Source of the DNA: Aulostomus chinensis
Lineage: Eukaryota > Chordata > Actinopteri > Syngnathiformes > Aulostomidae
DNA length: 64,000 nt
Reading direction: 5' to 3'
NCBI GenBank assembly: GCA_037954235.1
Contig: JBBMOA010000001.1
Coordinates: 2,593,001 to 2,657,000 of the forward strand
Shown here: piece after piece, positions 1-10,887 of the stretch
How positions within the stretch are numbered: the stretch's first letter is position 1
Layout: each line of letters opens with the position of its first letter
Translations under genes and position numbers: made by a program
Notes under the pieces: model-generated
What the model was told of the DNA's origin: nothing
Database searches by the model: none
What the model saw: only the letters and a program-made list of their open reading frames with translations

Positions 1-3000
1 ATGACTGTCCGAATGACTTAGAGGTTATTCGAAACTTTCACTACATTACTGTTAGCATTATTTTAAGTTCATTAGCAATTCTTCCGACATCACTGTCGCA
101 ATATTTTGAGGTTCGTAGCAACTTTTACTACATTACTGTCGCATTATTTCAAGGTTCGTAGCAACACTTACTACATTACTGTCAGCATCACTTTGAGTTT
201 ATTAGCAACTATCACTACATTACTGTTAGCATCATTTTGAGGTTAGAAGCAACTGTTACTACATGACTGTCAGCATCACTTTGAGGTTGTTCGAAACTCT
301 TACTACATCACTGTAAGCATCACTGAGTTATCTAGCAAATATCACTACATTACTGTTAGCATCATCTTGAGTTCATTAGCAATTCTTCCGACATCACTGT
401 CCCATCAGTTTGAGATCATTAGCAATTCTTCTGACATCACTGTCGCATTATTTTGAAGTTCGAAGCAACTCTTACTACTTCACTGTTGCATTTTTTAAGG
501 TTCGTAGCAACCATTACTACATGACTGTCAGCATCACTTTGAGGTTATTCGAATCACTTACTACATTACTTTAAGCATCACTGAGTTAATTAGCAACTAT
601 CACTACATTACTGTTAGCATCATTTTGAGTTCATTCGCAATTCTTCTGACATCACTGTCGCAATATTTTGAGGTTCGTAGCAACTCTTACTACATTACTG
701 TCAGCATCACTTTGAGGTTATTCGAAAATTTCACTCCATTACTGTTAGCATCATTTTGAGTTCATAAGCAATTCTTACTACATCACTGTCGCATCATTTT
801 TAGATCATTAGCAATTCTTCCGACATCACTGTCGCATTATTTTGAGGTCCGTAGCAACTCTTACTACATTACTGTCAGCATCACTTTGAGGTTGTTCGAA
901 ACTCTTACTACATTACTGTAAGCATCACTGAGTTTATTAGAAACTATCACTACATTACTGTTAGCATCATCTTGAGTTCATTAGCAATTCTTCCGACATC
1001 ACTGTCCCATCAGTTTGAGATCATTAGCAATTCTTCTGACATCACTGTCGCATTATTTTGAAGTTCGAAGCAACTCTTACTACTTCACTGTTGCATTTTT
1101 TAAGGTTCGTCATAACCATTACTACATGACTGTCAGCATCACTTTGAGGTTATTCGAAACATTTACTACATTACTGTAAGCATCACTGAGTTTATTAGCA
1201 ACTATCACTACATTACTGTTAGCATCATTTTGAGGTTAGAAGCAACTGTTACTACATGACTGTCAGCATCACTTTGAGGTTGTTCGAAACACTTACTACA
1301 TTACTGTAAGCATCACTGAGTTAATTAGCAACGATCTCTCCATTACTGTAAGCATCATTTTGAGTTCATTAGCAATTCTTCCGACATCACTGTAGCAATA
1401 TTTTGAGGTTCGTAGCAACACTTACTACATTATTGTTTCATTATTTAAAGGTTCATAGCAACTCTTACTACATTACTGTAAGCATCACTTTGAGTTTATT
1501 AGCAACTATCACTGCATTACTGTTTGCATCATTTTGAGTTTATTAGCAATTCATATGACATCACTGTGGCATTGAATTGAGTTCATTAGCAACTCTTACT
1601 ACATGACTGTCAGCATCACTTTGAAGTTGTTCGAAACTCTAACTACATTACTGTAAGCATCATTTTGAGTTCATTAGCAATTCTTACGACATCACTGTCC
1701 CATCAGTTTGAGATCATGACCATTCTTCTGACATCACTGTCGCATTATTTTGAGGTTCGTAGCAACTCTTACTACATGACTGTCAGCATCACTTTGAGGT
1801 TGTTCGAAACACTTACTACATTACTTTAAGCATCACTGAGTTAATTCGCAACTATCACTACATTACTGTTAGCATCATTTTGAGTTCATTAGCAATTCTT
1901 CCGACGTCACTGTAGCAATATTTTGAGGTTGTTCGAAACACTTACTACATTACTGTAAGCATCACTGAGTTAATTAGCAACTATCACTACATTACTGTTC
2001 GCATCATTTTGAGTTCATTCGCAATTCTTCCGACATCACTGTCGCATTAATTGGAGGTTCGTAGCAACTCTTCCTACATGACTGTCAGCATCACTTTGAG
2101 GTTATCAGCAACTCTTACTACATTACTGTTAGCATCATATTGAGTTCATTAGCAATTCTTACTTAATCACTGTCACATCATTTTGAGATCATTAGCAATT
2201 CTTACTACATCACTGTCACATCATTTAAAGGTTCGTAGTAACTCTTACTACATTACTGTTGCATTATTTTAAGGTTCGTAGCAACTCTTCCTACATGACT
2301 GTCAGCATCACTTTGAGGTTATTCGAAACTTTCACCCCATCACTGTAGCATCATTTCTGAGATTCGGAGCAACTCTCACGACATCACTTTAGCATCATTT
2401 TGAGGTTCGCAGCAACTCTCATTACATCATTGTAGCATCATTTCTAAGGTTCGTTGCAACTCTCACTACATAACTGGAGCATCGTTTTAAGGTTGGTAGA
2501 AACTCTCATTACATCACTGTAGCATCATTTTGAGGTTCGTAGCAACTCTCATTACATCACTGTAGCATCATTTCTAAGGTTAGTTGCAACTCTCACTACA
2601 TCACTGGAGCATCGTTTTAAGGTTATTAGAAACTCTCATTACATTACTGGAGCATTATTTTGAGGTCATATGCAATTTTTTTTTACATCACTGATGCTGA
2701 TACTGTCAGCAATTTTTACGAAATTACTGTACCATCATTTTGAGATCATTAGCAATTCTTACTACATCTCTATAGCATTATTTTGAGATTAGTATAAACT
2801 CTTACGACATTATTCTCAGCATCATTTTGAGTTCAATGGCAATTCTTACAACATCACTGTAGCATCAGTTTGAGGTTTTAAGATACTCTCACTACATTTA
2901 TGTAGCATCACTTTGAGCATCGTAGCAACTCTCACCACATCACTGTAGCATCATTTCTTAGCTTAGTAGCAACTCTCATTACATCACTTTCGCATCATTT

Positions 3001-4395
3001 TGAGATTCGTAGCAACTCTCAGCACATCACTGTAGCATCATTTTGAGGTTTTTAGCAACTTTTACTACATTACTGTCAGCATCATTTTGAGATTTGTAGC
3101 AACTCTCATTTCATCACTTTAACATCATTTCGAGGTTTTTAGCAACCCTTACCACATCACTGGAGCATCATTTGTTCGGTTAGTAGCAACTCTCACTACA
3201 TCACTGGAGCATCATTTCTTAGGTTAGTAGCAACTCTTACTACAGGACTGCAGCATCACTTTAAGGGTTTTAAGCAACTCTCACTACATCACTGTCAACA
3301 ACATTTTTAGCAAAGTAGCAACTCTCACCACATCACTGTAGCATCATTTCTTAGCTTAGTAGCAACTCTCATTACATCATTTTAGCATCATTTTGAGATT
3401 AGTAGCAACACTCACCACATCACTGTAGCATCATTTCATAGATTAGTAGCAACTCTCATTACATCACGAGCATCATTTTGAGATTTGTAGCAACTCTCAC
3501 TACATCACTGGAGCATCATTTCAAGGTTTTTAGCAACTCTTACCACATCACTGGAGCATCATTTCTTAGGTGAGTGGCAATTCTTATTGCATCATTGGAG
3601 CATCATTTCTTAGTTTAGTTGCAACTCTTACTACATGACTGTAGCATCATTTTGAGGTTGGTAGCAACTCTCACTACATTACTGTAGCATCATTTTCAGG
3701 TTTGTAGCAACTCTCATTACATCACTGTAGCGTCATTTCTAAGGTTAGTTGCAACTCTCACTACATCACTGGAGCATCGTTTTAAGGTTATTAGAAACTC
3801 TTATTACATGACTGGAGCATCATTTTGAGGTCATATGCAATTTTTTTTACATCACTGATGCTGATACTGTCAGCAATTCTTACGAAATTACTGTACCATC
3901 ATTTTGAGATCATTAGCAATTCTTACTACATCTCTATAGCATTATTTTGAGATTAGTATAAACTCTTACGACATTATTCTCAGCATCATTTTGAGTTCAA
4001 TGGCAATTCTTACTACATCACTGTAGCATCAATTTGAGGTTTTAAGCAACTCTCACTACATTTATGTAGCATCATTTTGAGCATCGTAGCAACTCTCACC
4101 ACATCAGTGTAGCAGCATTTCTTAGGTGAGTAGCAACTCTCATTACATCACTTTCGCATCATTTTGAGATTAGTAGCAACTCTCACCACATCACTGTAGC
4201 ATCATTTCGTAGGTTAGTAGCAACTCTCACTACATAACTGTAAGCATAATTTTTTAGGTTAGTCGCAACTTTCACGACATTACTGTGGCATCATTTTTGA
4301 GATTTTGAGCAACTCTCACTACATTATTGTCAGCATCATTTTGACGTTTTTAGCAACTCTCACCACATCACTGTCAGCATCATTTTGAGGTTGGT
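1..4395. repeat. Diverged ~43-bp tandem satellite array
   Basis: About 100 degenerate head-to-tail units of 43-44 bp fill this stretch, each recognisable by a core like TAGCATCATTTTGAG followed by a TTAGCAA or GTAGCAAC motif and an ACATCACTG or ACATTACTG motif. Two sequence classes are visible. Before about 2330, units mostly read CTTACTACATTACTG; after it they mostly read CTCATTACATCACTGTAGC. Longer internal duplications overlie the basic unit (see findings). No coding frame of note crosses the array and no tRNA or transposon signature was seen. The array continues past the left edge of the window. Confidence 0.93.
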
Positions 4396-4734
4396 AGTGT
4401 TGTGTGCTGAAGAGCGAATTGGTCAAAAATAATGATGATTGATAATTATGAATATAATTATCGATTATTAAATAAATTACTAATTAATATTAAATATTAA
4501 TTATATGGGGCACCACCCTGATGAGTTCAGGGAAACTAAAATACGACCAAACTTTTAACAGTTATCAGTCTCTAACAGAGTTTATCTACTAACAGTCAAT
4601 ATTCTGTAACATTAACTACCAAAGGACAGCTCTGATGTTGGAGGCTGAGATCAGAGCACTGGCTATTGCTTAGACATGTGACAACATGTTGGTACACAAA
4701 AGACACTATGACTTTTCTCTCATAATAAAAATAT
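4396..4734. other. AT-rich spacer, no gene seen
   Basis: The stretch after the satellite is strongly AT-rich around 4430-4510, with ATTAAT-type runs. I found no recognisable gene, RNA or mobile element in it. One short open frame on the minus strand has no recognisable features. Confidence 0.6.
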
Positions 4735-4832
4735 ATTGATGCTAACAGTGATGTAGTAAGAATTGCTAAAGAACTCAAAATGATGATGAAAGTGATGTCG
4801 TAAGAGTTGCTAATGAATTCAAAATGAATGAA
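4735..4832 (-). repeat. Two satellite units in reverse orientation
   Basis: The reverse complement of this stretch reproduces two units of the satellite at 1-4395, including its ATTTTGAGTTC, TTAGCAA and ACATCACTGTTAGCATC cores. They lie about 340 bp beyond the main array and point the opposite way. Confidence 0.85.
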
Positions 4833-4890
4833 TCAATCAGCAACACGTTGGTATGACGGTTATCTAACCAAAAGACACAAGTGATAATAT

Positions 4891-4911
4891 GTGTGTGTGT
4901 GTGTGTGTGTG
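4891..4911. repeat. (GT)n microsatellite
   Basis: Uninterrupted GT dinucleotides. Confidence 0.95.
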
Positions 4912-5065
4912 AGTGAATGAAGAAGGGGAGGGGGAGTATGGTTGCCTAGCAACCAGTTAGCGTCAGCAGTGCTAAAAGCTAGGCTAGTTAGCTGAGGCTA
5001 GCTAGCCGCTAGTTAGCACCGTGTAGGTAGAACTTACGGAATGTTAATAACTAAGCAGAGCGCTT

Positions 5066-5068
<3 letters not shown>

Positions 5069-5107
<39 letters not shown>
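5069..5107. repeat. (GA)n microsatellite
   Basis: Uninterrupted GA dinucleotides next to a run of GCTAG/CTAGC-rich sequence at 4970-5030. Confidence 0.95.
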
Positions 5108-5110
<3 letters not shown>

Positions 5111-5289
5111 AAAGGTAAACCCAAAAATGTGTGTGTTAACACACTTGTGCAGTATTAATAACAGGTAACACCTTCTTGAGAGGTCACGGTTATTAATAAC
5201 TAACATCAATAAATAATATATAATGCTATGTAATTTCTGCTAATTACAGGACTTCGTCACATAAACAGAACATTCACAGACATTATACA

Positions 5290-5860
5290 ACACACTAAGC
5301 TATTTCTCTGCCCAGAAAATGCCTAGTTCAGGGAATCCTTACTTGACCCGGTGGAGCGGTAAGGGATTCAGTTTCAGTGTTCCGGTGCGCGTTTCGGCTC
5401 GACTCGGAAGGCAGCAAAGCGGCGGCGGGGCAGCCTGCAGGGTCTGCTGGAGTTACTGGTGGGAAGGATGAAGAAGCTGGGATGGGCTTTCTTTCTCCTG
5501 GGACCAGTTCACGCGGGTTGCGTGGCTCAACGGTGGCTTCTCTGGACGAGTGAACAGGAGGGAGAGAGTTGTCCTTCTGGGGTCTCTGTCGTCGCTGCAC
5601 TGTACTCGAGGTCCGAGGTGGAGAACCGGAGGGTTGAATCCTCTGAAGACTTGCAAACCACCCAAGGAAAGAAAATCCCCGAGAGGCGAAAATCACAGAG
5701 AGAGAGAATCTTCTTCGTGCTGAAGTTTTATATGTGGAGGCTGATGATGTCACTTCCTGTGGGATGATACTGGCTCTCAGCCAATAGCATTTTGACAGGT
5801 TCTTGGATGTGGTCAGTGGCCAGGTTCTCAGAGGGGGGTCAGTGGCCAGAGTCATAACCT
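5290..5860. other. GC-richer island with unrecognised ORFs
   Basis: This stretch is clearly richer in G+C and CpG than its flanks, especially 5345-5440, and holds overlapping open frames on both strands, the longest being 175 codons on the minus strand (5855-5328). The translation is low-complexity and Ser/Pro/Arg-rich, and I recognise no domain. A CCAAT-type sequence lies near 5780. It could be a promoter or first exon, or part of an old LTR, but nothing in the sequence decides between these. The following 150 bp to 6011 hold nothing recognisable. Confidence 0.3.
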
Positions 5861-6344
5861 TTTACGACCCTTTGTTCAAGAGCATGTGGTCACTTGAATT
5901 CAGGCTTTGTAAAGGGGTGTTAGGCCTCACAGGTCGAAAGCCTTCTTCAGCTGGACTGATTGTCACATCTCTGAATTAATCTCTTGGTCTGGTTGAGTTG
6001 GCACAACACTGTGCAGGTCCAGACCCATATTGAAGTTGGTGGAGACAATTGACTGAATGAAAAGATTTGCCCAGAGTCCAACTCACCCCTCTGAACTGAC
6101 CCCTCATCTCTGTGTGGAGTAAACATCAGAGGTTGGGGGTGCAGGTTCTGCTTTGACCTCTGACCTCCTGGGTAAAGCAGTGGAGATGTTGAGCTTGAAG
6201 GAGTTGACGGCCTCCTTCATCTTCTCATTGGTTTGCTAAACTCAGCATCATGAAATGTTGCTGAAATTCAACATGTCAGCTGAGGCCAGAGATTCCTGCG
6301 TTCCCTGAGTCCTTGAGTGTCGTCTCTGTTGTTTGAAAGCACAA

Positions 6345-6674
6345 AGCTGTTCCTGATGGTCCAGTGTGTCAGATTCTGGGCTCCCACAGCTGTAACTGGG
6401 GTTTGAGCTCCGTTAAGGGACTGGTTTTGTGGAGAGAACCAAGCAGAAGAATTGACAGTTTCAGCAGGAAAGGTGACCATTGCTCCACAACCTCAGTCCC
6501 AGGATTCATTCCTGCCTCACCCAGCATGGCCCTATGATCAACAGAAATGAACTGCCAGTGGAGGTCCTCAGTAATCCAGGTCATGGTTTCTCTAGATTGC
6601 TGTGTTGTAGTCAGAACACATGCAAATATCAGCCTCTTTCCTCCATGATCTCTCATTCTTTCTGTTCTCTCCAT
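6345..6674 (-). CDS. Possible third exon-like ORF of the same locus
   Basis: A 101-codon minus-strand frame containing EDLHWQFISVDHRAMLGEAG. The U3 copy (45137-44847) keeps most of it but turns a Trp codon into TGA near its end and has two conservative replacements (Cys to Ser, Thr to Ser). The evidence for coding is weaker than for the two neighbouring ORFs, and it may be chance. Confidence 0.25.
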
Positions 6675-6713
6675 TTCTCCTCTTCATTTCTACTCCTTGC
6701 TGCCTGCTGTTCC

Positions 6714-6917
6714 TCATTTGTGGCAGAGTTCAGTCAGTGGACCAGACATTTTGCCACTACACTGTCCATCATCAGGGCATTTAACATCCAGGACTGGCTC
6801 CCAGATCATGGCCATGACCTCATCCCCTGCACCAGTGGACAGTTCATCAAGGATGGCAAACATGTGGGTCTCAATTCCCCTCCATCTTTGTAGGTTGGTT
6901 ACATTTCCTCCTGGTCT
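6714..6917 (-). CDS. Exon-like ORF, copy 1, function unknown
   Basis: A 67-codon open stretch without an initiating Met at its start; the first internal Met lies in a HMFAILDEL context. The translation is non-repetitive and has a balanced composition, including the segments DELSTGAGDEVMAMIWEP and SGKMSGPLTELCHK. I recognise no family. The direct duplicate at 45177-45380 differs at one base, and that change is synonymous (a Cys codon). This suggests an exon of an unrecognised minus-strand gene lying downstream of the exon-like ORF at 7235-7441. Splice sites were not fixed, so the boundaries given are only those of the open frame. Confidence 0.4.
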   Translation of the reverse strand, partial: RPGGNVTNLQRWRGIETHMFAILDELSTGAGDEVMAMIWEPVLDVKCPDDGQCSGKMSGPLTELCHK

Positions 6918-7234
6918 TTAATCCATCTTTATTTGACATTTTTCTGTTGAGCCCAGTTTGTTGACTGCCAGGCTGTCTTACTTTTCAATGGCACAGCAGC
7001 AGACAGCAAGAGGGTTGCTATGGTGCAGTTGGTAAACTCCCTATCAATGGTCTGCAGAAATATGCTGGGAGTTCTTTTTTATTATGAACCAGAATTCAAA
7101 GACTGACCAAGGAAACCAAAGCTCAGAATTTAGAGATCAAAGAAAGAAATCAAAGACAGAACCTGAAGATCAGGAAATGGCACAGATCAATGAGATCCAT
7201 GGACTCATCAGTGAAGGTTTTCTTTGGTTCACGG

Positions 7235-7441
7235 TCACTTGTTGTCGTACTGGTGTGATGATGTCAGACCCTTCACATTCAGTTCAAACAGACTCCAAAG
7301 TGTAGCTGTGATGCAGAGGGCAGCAGCCTTGTGCTTGGTTCCGTCATGGTTCTCTGCATTGTTAGCAAACTCACCAAAGACCTCCCTGAAAGCAGGATCA
7401 TTTTCCCAGAGTGCTTTTTTGACCAAGTACCAATTTGTCCC
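7235..7441 (-). CDS. Exon-like ORF, copy 2 partner at 45.7 kb, unknown
   Basis: A 68-codon open stretch ending in TGA at 7235-7237 and opening after stop codons near 7444. It has no ATG near its start, so if real it is an internal or terminal exon. An AG near 7443 could be its acceptor. The translation includes WYLVKKALWENDPAFREVF and NHDGTKHKAAALCITATLW. The composition is protein-like, with three Trp codons and no repeats. I do not recognise the family. Its duplicate at 45699-45905 differs at three bases within the frame (Leu, Gly and Tyr codons), all synonymous. Confidence 0.45.
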   Translation of the reverse strand, partial: GTNWYLVKKALWENDPAFREVFGEFANNAENHDGTKHKAAALCITATLWSLFELNVKGLTSSHQYDNK

Positions 7442-8422
7442 TCATTAAAAAACAACAAACAAAGATGAGATCAGACTGAGATGGACGAGATGATATGGAT
7501 GTGATTTATGGCTTTCAGACTCCAAATATTCAATTTTTCTTCAGGGCTTTTGAGAGGTTCTGGGTAATGAATGAAAATTTAAGTTGGACAGAAACGACAT
7601 GCGGGGTCACTGTGTGTGTTTACACGTGTGTGTATTTCTTGTTTTATTGTGTTGGAGACCATTTCCATCATCAACACTGATCAGGAGTCCTCGTCCTCAT
7701 GGGGACCAAAGACCGGCCCTGATGCAGCGCAATGCAGTTTGTGAGTTCTTGCATGAATTTCAGAGTCAAGGTCTGGATTGAGTTTAGTTTCAAATAAAGA
7801 TTAAGATTCAGTTGGTTAATATTAAGATTAAGATTAAGGTTAGGCTGCACATAGAATGAAGTTGATCGAATGTTCTCATAAGAATAGCTGGGCACACCTG
7901 AGTGTGTTTACATGCAGACTTCCTCTTGTGACAACTGATGTTATTGGAAACCATCTTGAGGACATTTTGAGAAAGTTCAATCTTTTAGCTGCAGTTACAG
8001 TGACTTACAACACTGCAACAACAACAAAAAAACACCCTCCACAAACACTCTTGTCCAACATTTGTGCCCAAATTTTCTCCTCATGAGGCATCAAATCACT
8101 ATAAAAACAGCCATTAAGTTGATCTGGTTGGCACTGGTATTTGTTCTTGCTGCAGCTCAGGAGTGATTCAGGAGAAGAGTTTCAGAACAGCCCAGGTTGG
8201 GGACTGGAATTTTGAACTTTCACCATGAACCAAACAACCTTGGGAGGTAAAACCTCCAATCATAGCCACTCAGATGAAGCAGCAGAAGAAGCTGTCATCC
8301 ACCCTGACAGTCAGAGCATCAAGTCAAGAAAACATCAACCATCTTGTATGTGGAGTCTGGATTCTTTTCTAGAATGAGACGGCAATGACAGTCCTGCCAA
8401 GTGACATCACTGACATGAATGG

Positions 8423-8488
8423 ATGACTTCAGTCATGTGACTGCATGACTTCAGTCACGTGACTGGATGACTTCAGTCACATGACTGG
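8423..8488. promoter_or_regulatory. Three 22-bp repeats with CACGTG-type palindrome
   Basis: Three tandem 22-bp units share ATGACTTCAGTCA, then CGTGACTGG or a one-base variant. The middle unit contains AGTCACGTGACT, a perfect 12-bp palindrome that includes the E-box CACGTG. The outer units carry CATGTG and CACATG. CACGTG within GTCACGTGAC is a known site for bHLH-leucine-zipper factors (USF, TFEB family). Function here is inference only. Related repeats sit at 14940-14995, 35360-35400, 46880-46925 and 51395-51440. Confidence 0.4.
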
Positions 8489-8973
8489 ATGACCTGAATG
8501 AATAAGGAATCAAATATAAAAATGCTTTATTTTAAGATCTAGAATATCTTGTGAATATCTGGAGCTTCATTCCAGCAGCAGACCTCCTCAGGTGATGACT
8601 TCATATTTGACATGTTTACCATTCAATGAGACTCATTGTCAGTCCATTGAAATCTACTGGTGTTCCTGGTGAGTTGATTTAACAACATGAGCTGACAGAA
8701 TCTACGTTCAGGTAGGAACCACCACATCCAGGGGTCTGGACCTTTGAGCAGGCAGAGCCATCAAAGTAGCAGACTAAGCTAGCAGACATTAGCATTGAGA
8801 AGAAACTGATACCTGAGTCTACTTTTGGGTCTGGTCAGGTGATGACACAATAATATGACATCGTTGTCAGACTGACACCTGCTCAACACTGACCAAACAC
8901 TGCCCTATTGCATTGTGGGAAATTTCTGCTTGGCTTGTGTCCATCAATACACACAAAGAAATTTGTCTCATGC

Positions 8974-9045
8974 TGCCGTGACCCGGATTCGAACCGGGGT
9001 TGCTGCGGCCACAACGCAGAGTACTGACCACTATACGATCACGGC
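8974..9045 (-). tRNA. tRNA-His (GTG), U1 copy
   Basis: A 72-nt cloverleaf. The acceptor GCCGTGA pairs with TCACGGC, the anticodon stem CTGCG/CGCAG encloses TTGTGGC (anticodon GTG), and the T arm is CCCGG-TTCGAAT-CCGGG. All stems pair and the B box is canonical. No run of four T lies immediately downstream, the nearest being an ATTTC stretch, so the pol III terminator is not obvious. Paralogues are at 42332-42403 (damaged) and 47408-47479 (intact). Confidence 0.95.
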
Positions 9046-9545
9046 CTCCTCAACAGCAGCTTGAGCTTCTATGTCTTTGTCTCATTGAGTGTTAGGGCGA
9101 ACAGCTGTTGAACAGCTGAGGTGCGACTGCCCCTGATGCAGGAGACGGGCCAGGCCCCGTTCAGAAGGTGGTGGATATTATTCTTGGTGTTTTTAGGGCA
9201 TGTTCCCACCCATCTTGAAGTGGGTGACAAAAATGGATTTTTTGAAAAGATTTCGGCGCGAGTTCGGCCTGTCAAATCCTGATCAGGGCCAGTTTGGTTG
9301 TGTTGTCTGCAGCGCCTGGCGTGCTCAGCAGGAGCGAGTCCGATCATTATAAAGGTGGGTCAAACAATTGAGGTTGAGATGAAGGACGGCACGGGCAGAG
9401 CAGACGCAGGTCTTCATTCCACCCGCAGAGCTGTAGAGCATGGATCATGTCAAGGACTAAATGAGGGGAAAGAGAGCAGGAGAGCAGGGGAGAGACAAAG
9501 ACAGATAATGCTCTCCTAAAACAAGGACTGTTCAGTCGATGGTAG

Positions 9546-9635
9546 AGCAGAGTGGCTCAGCGGAAGCGTGCTGGACCCACAACCCAGAGGTTGATGGATC
9601 CAAAACCATCAAAAGGATCAAAACCATCCTCTGCA
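9546..9635 (+). pseudogene. Initiator tRNA-Met pseudogene
   Basis: It starts with the initiator-type AGCAGAGTGG and ends in CCATCCTCTGC, but the anticodon CAT has become CAC. The T arm is disrupted by a partial internal duplication of the GGATC-AAAACCATC segment, which lengthens the molecule to about 90 nt. The intact paralogues at 47896, 41755 and 55213 show what was lost. Confidence 0.88.
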
Positions 9636-10290
9636 AGTTAGAATTAAACTGAAAATACCAAAATCTCCCCTCTTCAATCCTGTCACTCAGTGTTGTAAAC
9701 TGTCTCAAACAAATTCTACTGTTGAACAGTTCAAGTGTTTCTAATGAAGCTGAATGTTCTCCTCTGCTTTCCTCAATTGGGTTTCTTTCATGTCCTCCTG
9801 AGATCAAAGACAGAATTCTAGCTACAAATAAAGACACTATCAAAGCCCCCTGATGACATCATCATCAATTCTGACTTTGATCTGGAGGCTCTTGCTTTAA
9901 TCTTGGCTTTGATCTGGCTAATGTTTCCTGACAGGTTGCTGTTTCCACTCCAGAGCAACCAGTAGTTGATCCTATCAGACCAGTCTGATGAACGAAGCTT
10001 TTCACTGTCAGTGGAATCACTGGGAAAAGAAACTCCTCCTGTCAGATGAAGGCTTCACAGTGTTGAGGAGGGTTTGTTCAGATGATTCTAGAAGAATAAA
10101 TCAAAACCTCATCATTGAACATGAACATTAATCACTGATGACTGTTTTAACTGAACCTACTGGATACTGTGGTGCCTGATGAGGAGACAACTTGGGTACA
10201 AAGTTGCAGAAGAGGGTTTTTGGAGAGGAGATTTAGATGAGATGGTTTCCAAATCAAATCGGTTGTCACAAGGGAAAGTCTGCATGGAAA

Positions 10291-10294
10291 CACA

Positions 10295-10351
<57 letters not shown>
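10291..10351. repeat. (CA)n microsatellite
   Basis: CA dinucleotides with one early interruption. It occupies the same relative position as the (CA)n or (GT)n tracts at 40774, 48906 and 56961 in the other duplication units. Confidence 0.95.
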
Positions 10352-10356
<5 letters not shown>

Positions 10357-10504
10357 CCGACTGACTAACCCATGTTTTTCTTGACTTAAACCACCACTGG
10401 AGTATTGAAAGAGATTGCATGAGACACCATCAACTTACATTAAAAACCCCTGACTGCCTTTAATTCCCTCCTGGCTGCAGGAAATTAGACAGACCAGCCC
10501 ATAG

Positions 10505-10879
10505 CGGGGCTGCACGGTGGTGCAGTGGTCAGCACTGTGGCCTCACAGCAAGAAGGTTCCGGGTTCGAGTCCTGGCTAGGGCGCGGGATCTTTCTGTGTG
10601 GAGTCTCCATGTTCTCCCCGTGCCTGCGTGCGTCCTCTCTGATACTCCGGCTTCCGACCACAGTCCAAAGACATGCAATTTGGGGACTAGGCTGATTGGA
10701 TTCTCTAAATTGACTGTAGGTGTGAGTGTGAATGGTTGTTTGTCTCTGTGTGTTGGCCCTGCGATGGACTGGCGACCTGTCCAGGGTGAACACCGCCTCT
10801 CGCCCGTAGATGCTGGGATAGGCTCCAGCCCCCCCGCAACCCTTACGAGTAAGGAATAAGCAGAAGATGACGATGGTTG
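10505..10879 (+). mobile_element. tRNA-headed SINE, full-length, with 8-bp TSD
   Basis: The head resembles a tRNA: GGTGGTGCAGTGGTCAGCAC acts as an A box and GGTTCGAGTCC as a B box. A conserved body follows (GGAGTCTCCATGTTCTCC, ACAGTCCAAAGACATG, CTAAATTGACTGTAGGTGTG, TGGACTGGCGACCTGTCCAG, GGGATAGGCTCCAGCCCCCC), with a GATGACGATGG tail. GCCCATAG is repeated at 10497-10504 and 10880-10887 and fits a target-site duplication. The same insertion is present at 40240-40622, 49128-49497 and, with an internal deletion, 57156-57290. It therefore predates the segmental duplications. Confidence 0.9.
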
Positions 10880-10887
10880 GCCCATAG

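Noticed and set aside
1..4395. Possible CRISPR-like array
   Set aside because: Whole units diverge together with no constant repeat and variable spacer pattern. The context is eukaryotic, so it is a satellite.
5328..5855. 175-codon minus-strand ORF
   Set aside because: It lies in a GC-rich stretch where long frames are common by chance. The composition is low-complexity, there is no homologue in the window, and no domain is recognised; it is kept only as an island note.
10147..10420. Cys-Val and His-Thr repeat ORFs at all (CA)n tracts
   Set aside because: Direct translations of dinucleotide repeats.
10505..10580. SINE heads as tRNA genes
   Set aside because: They have A- and B-box-like sequence but no foldable acceptor or anticodon arms, and they continue into the SINE body.
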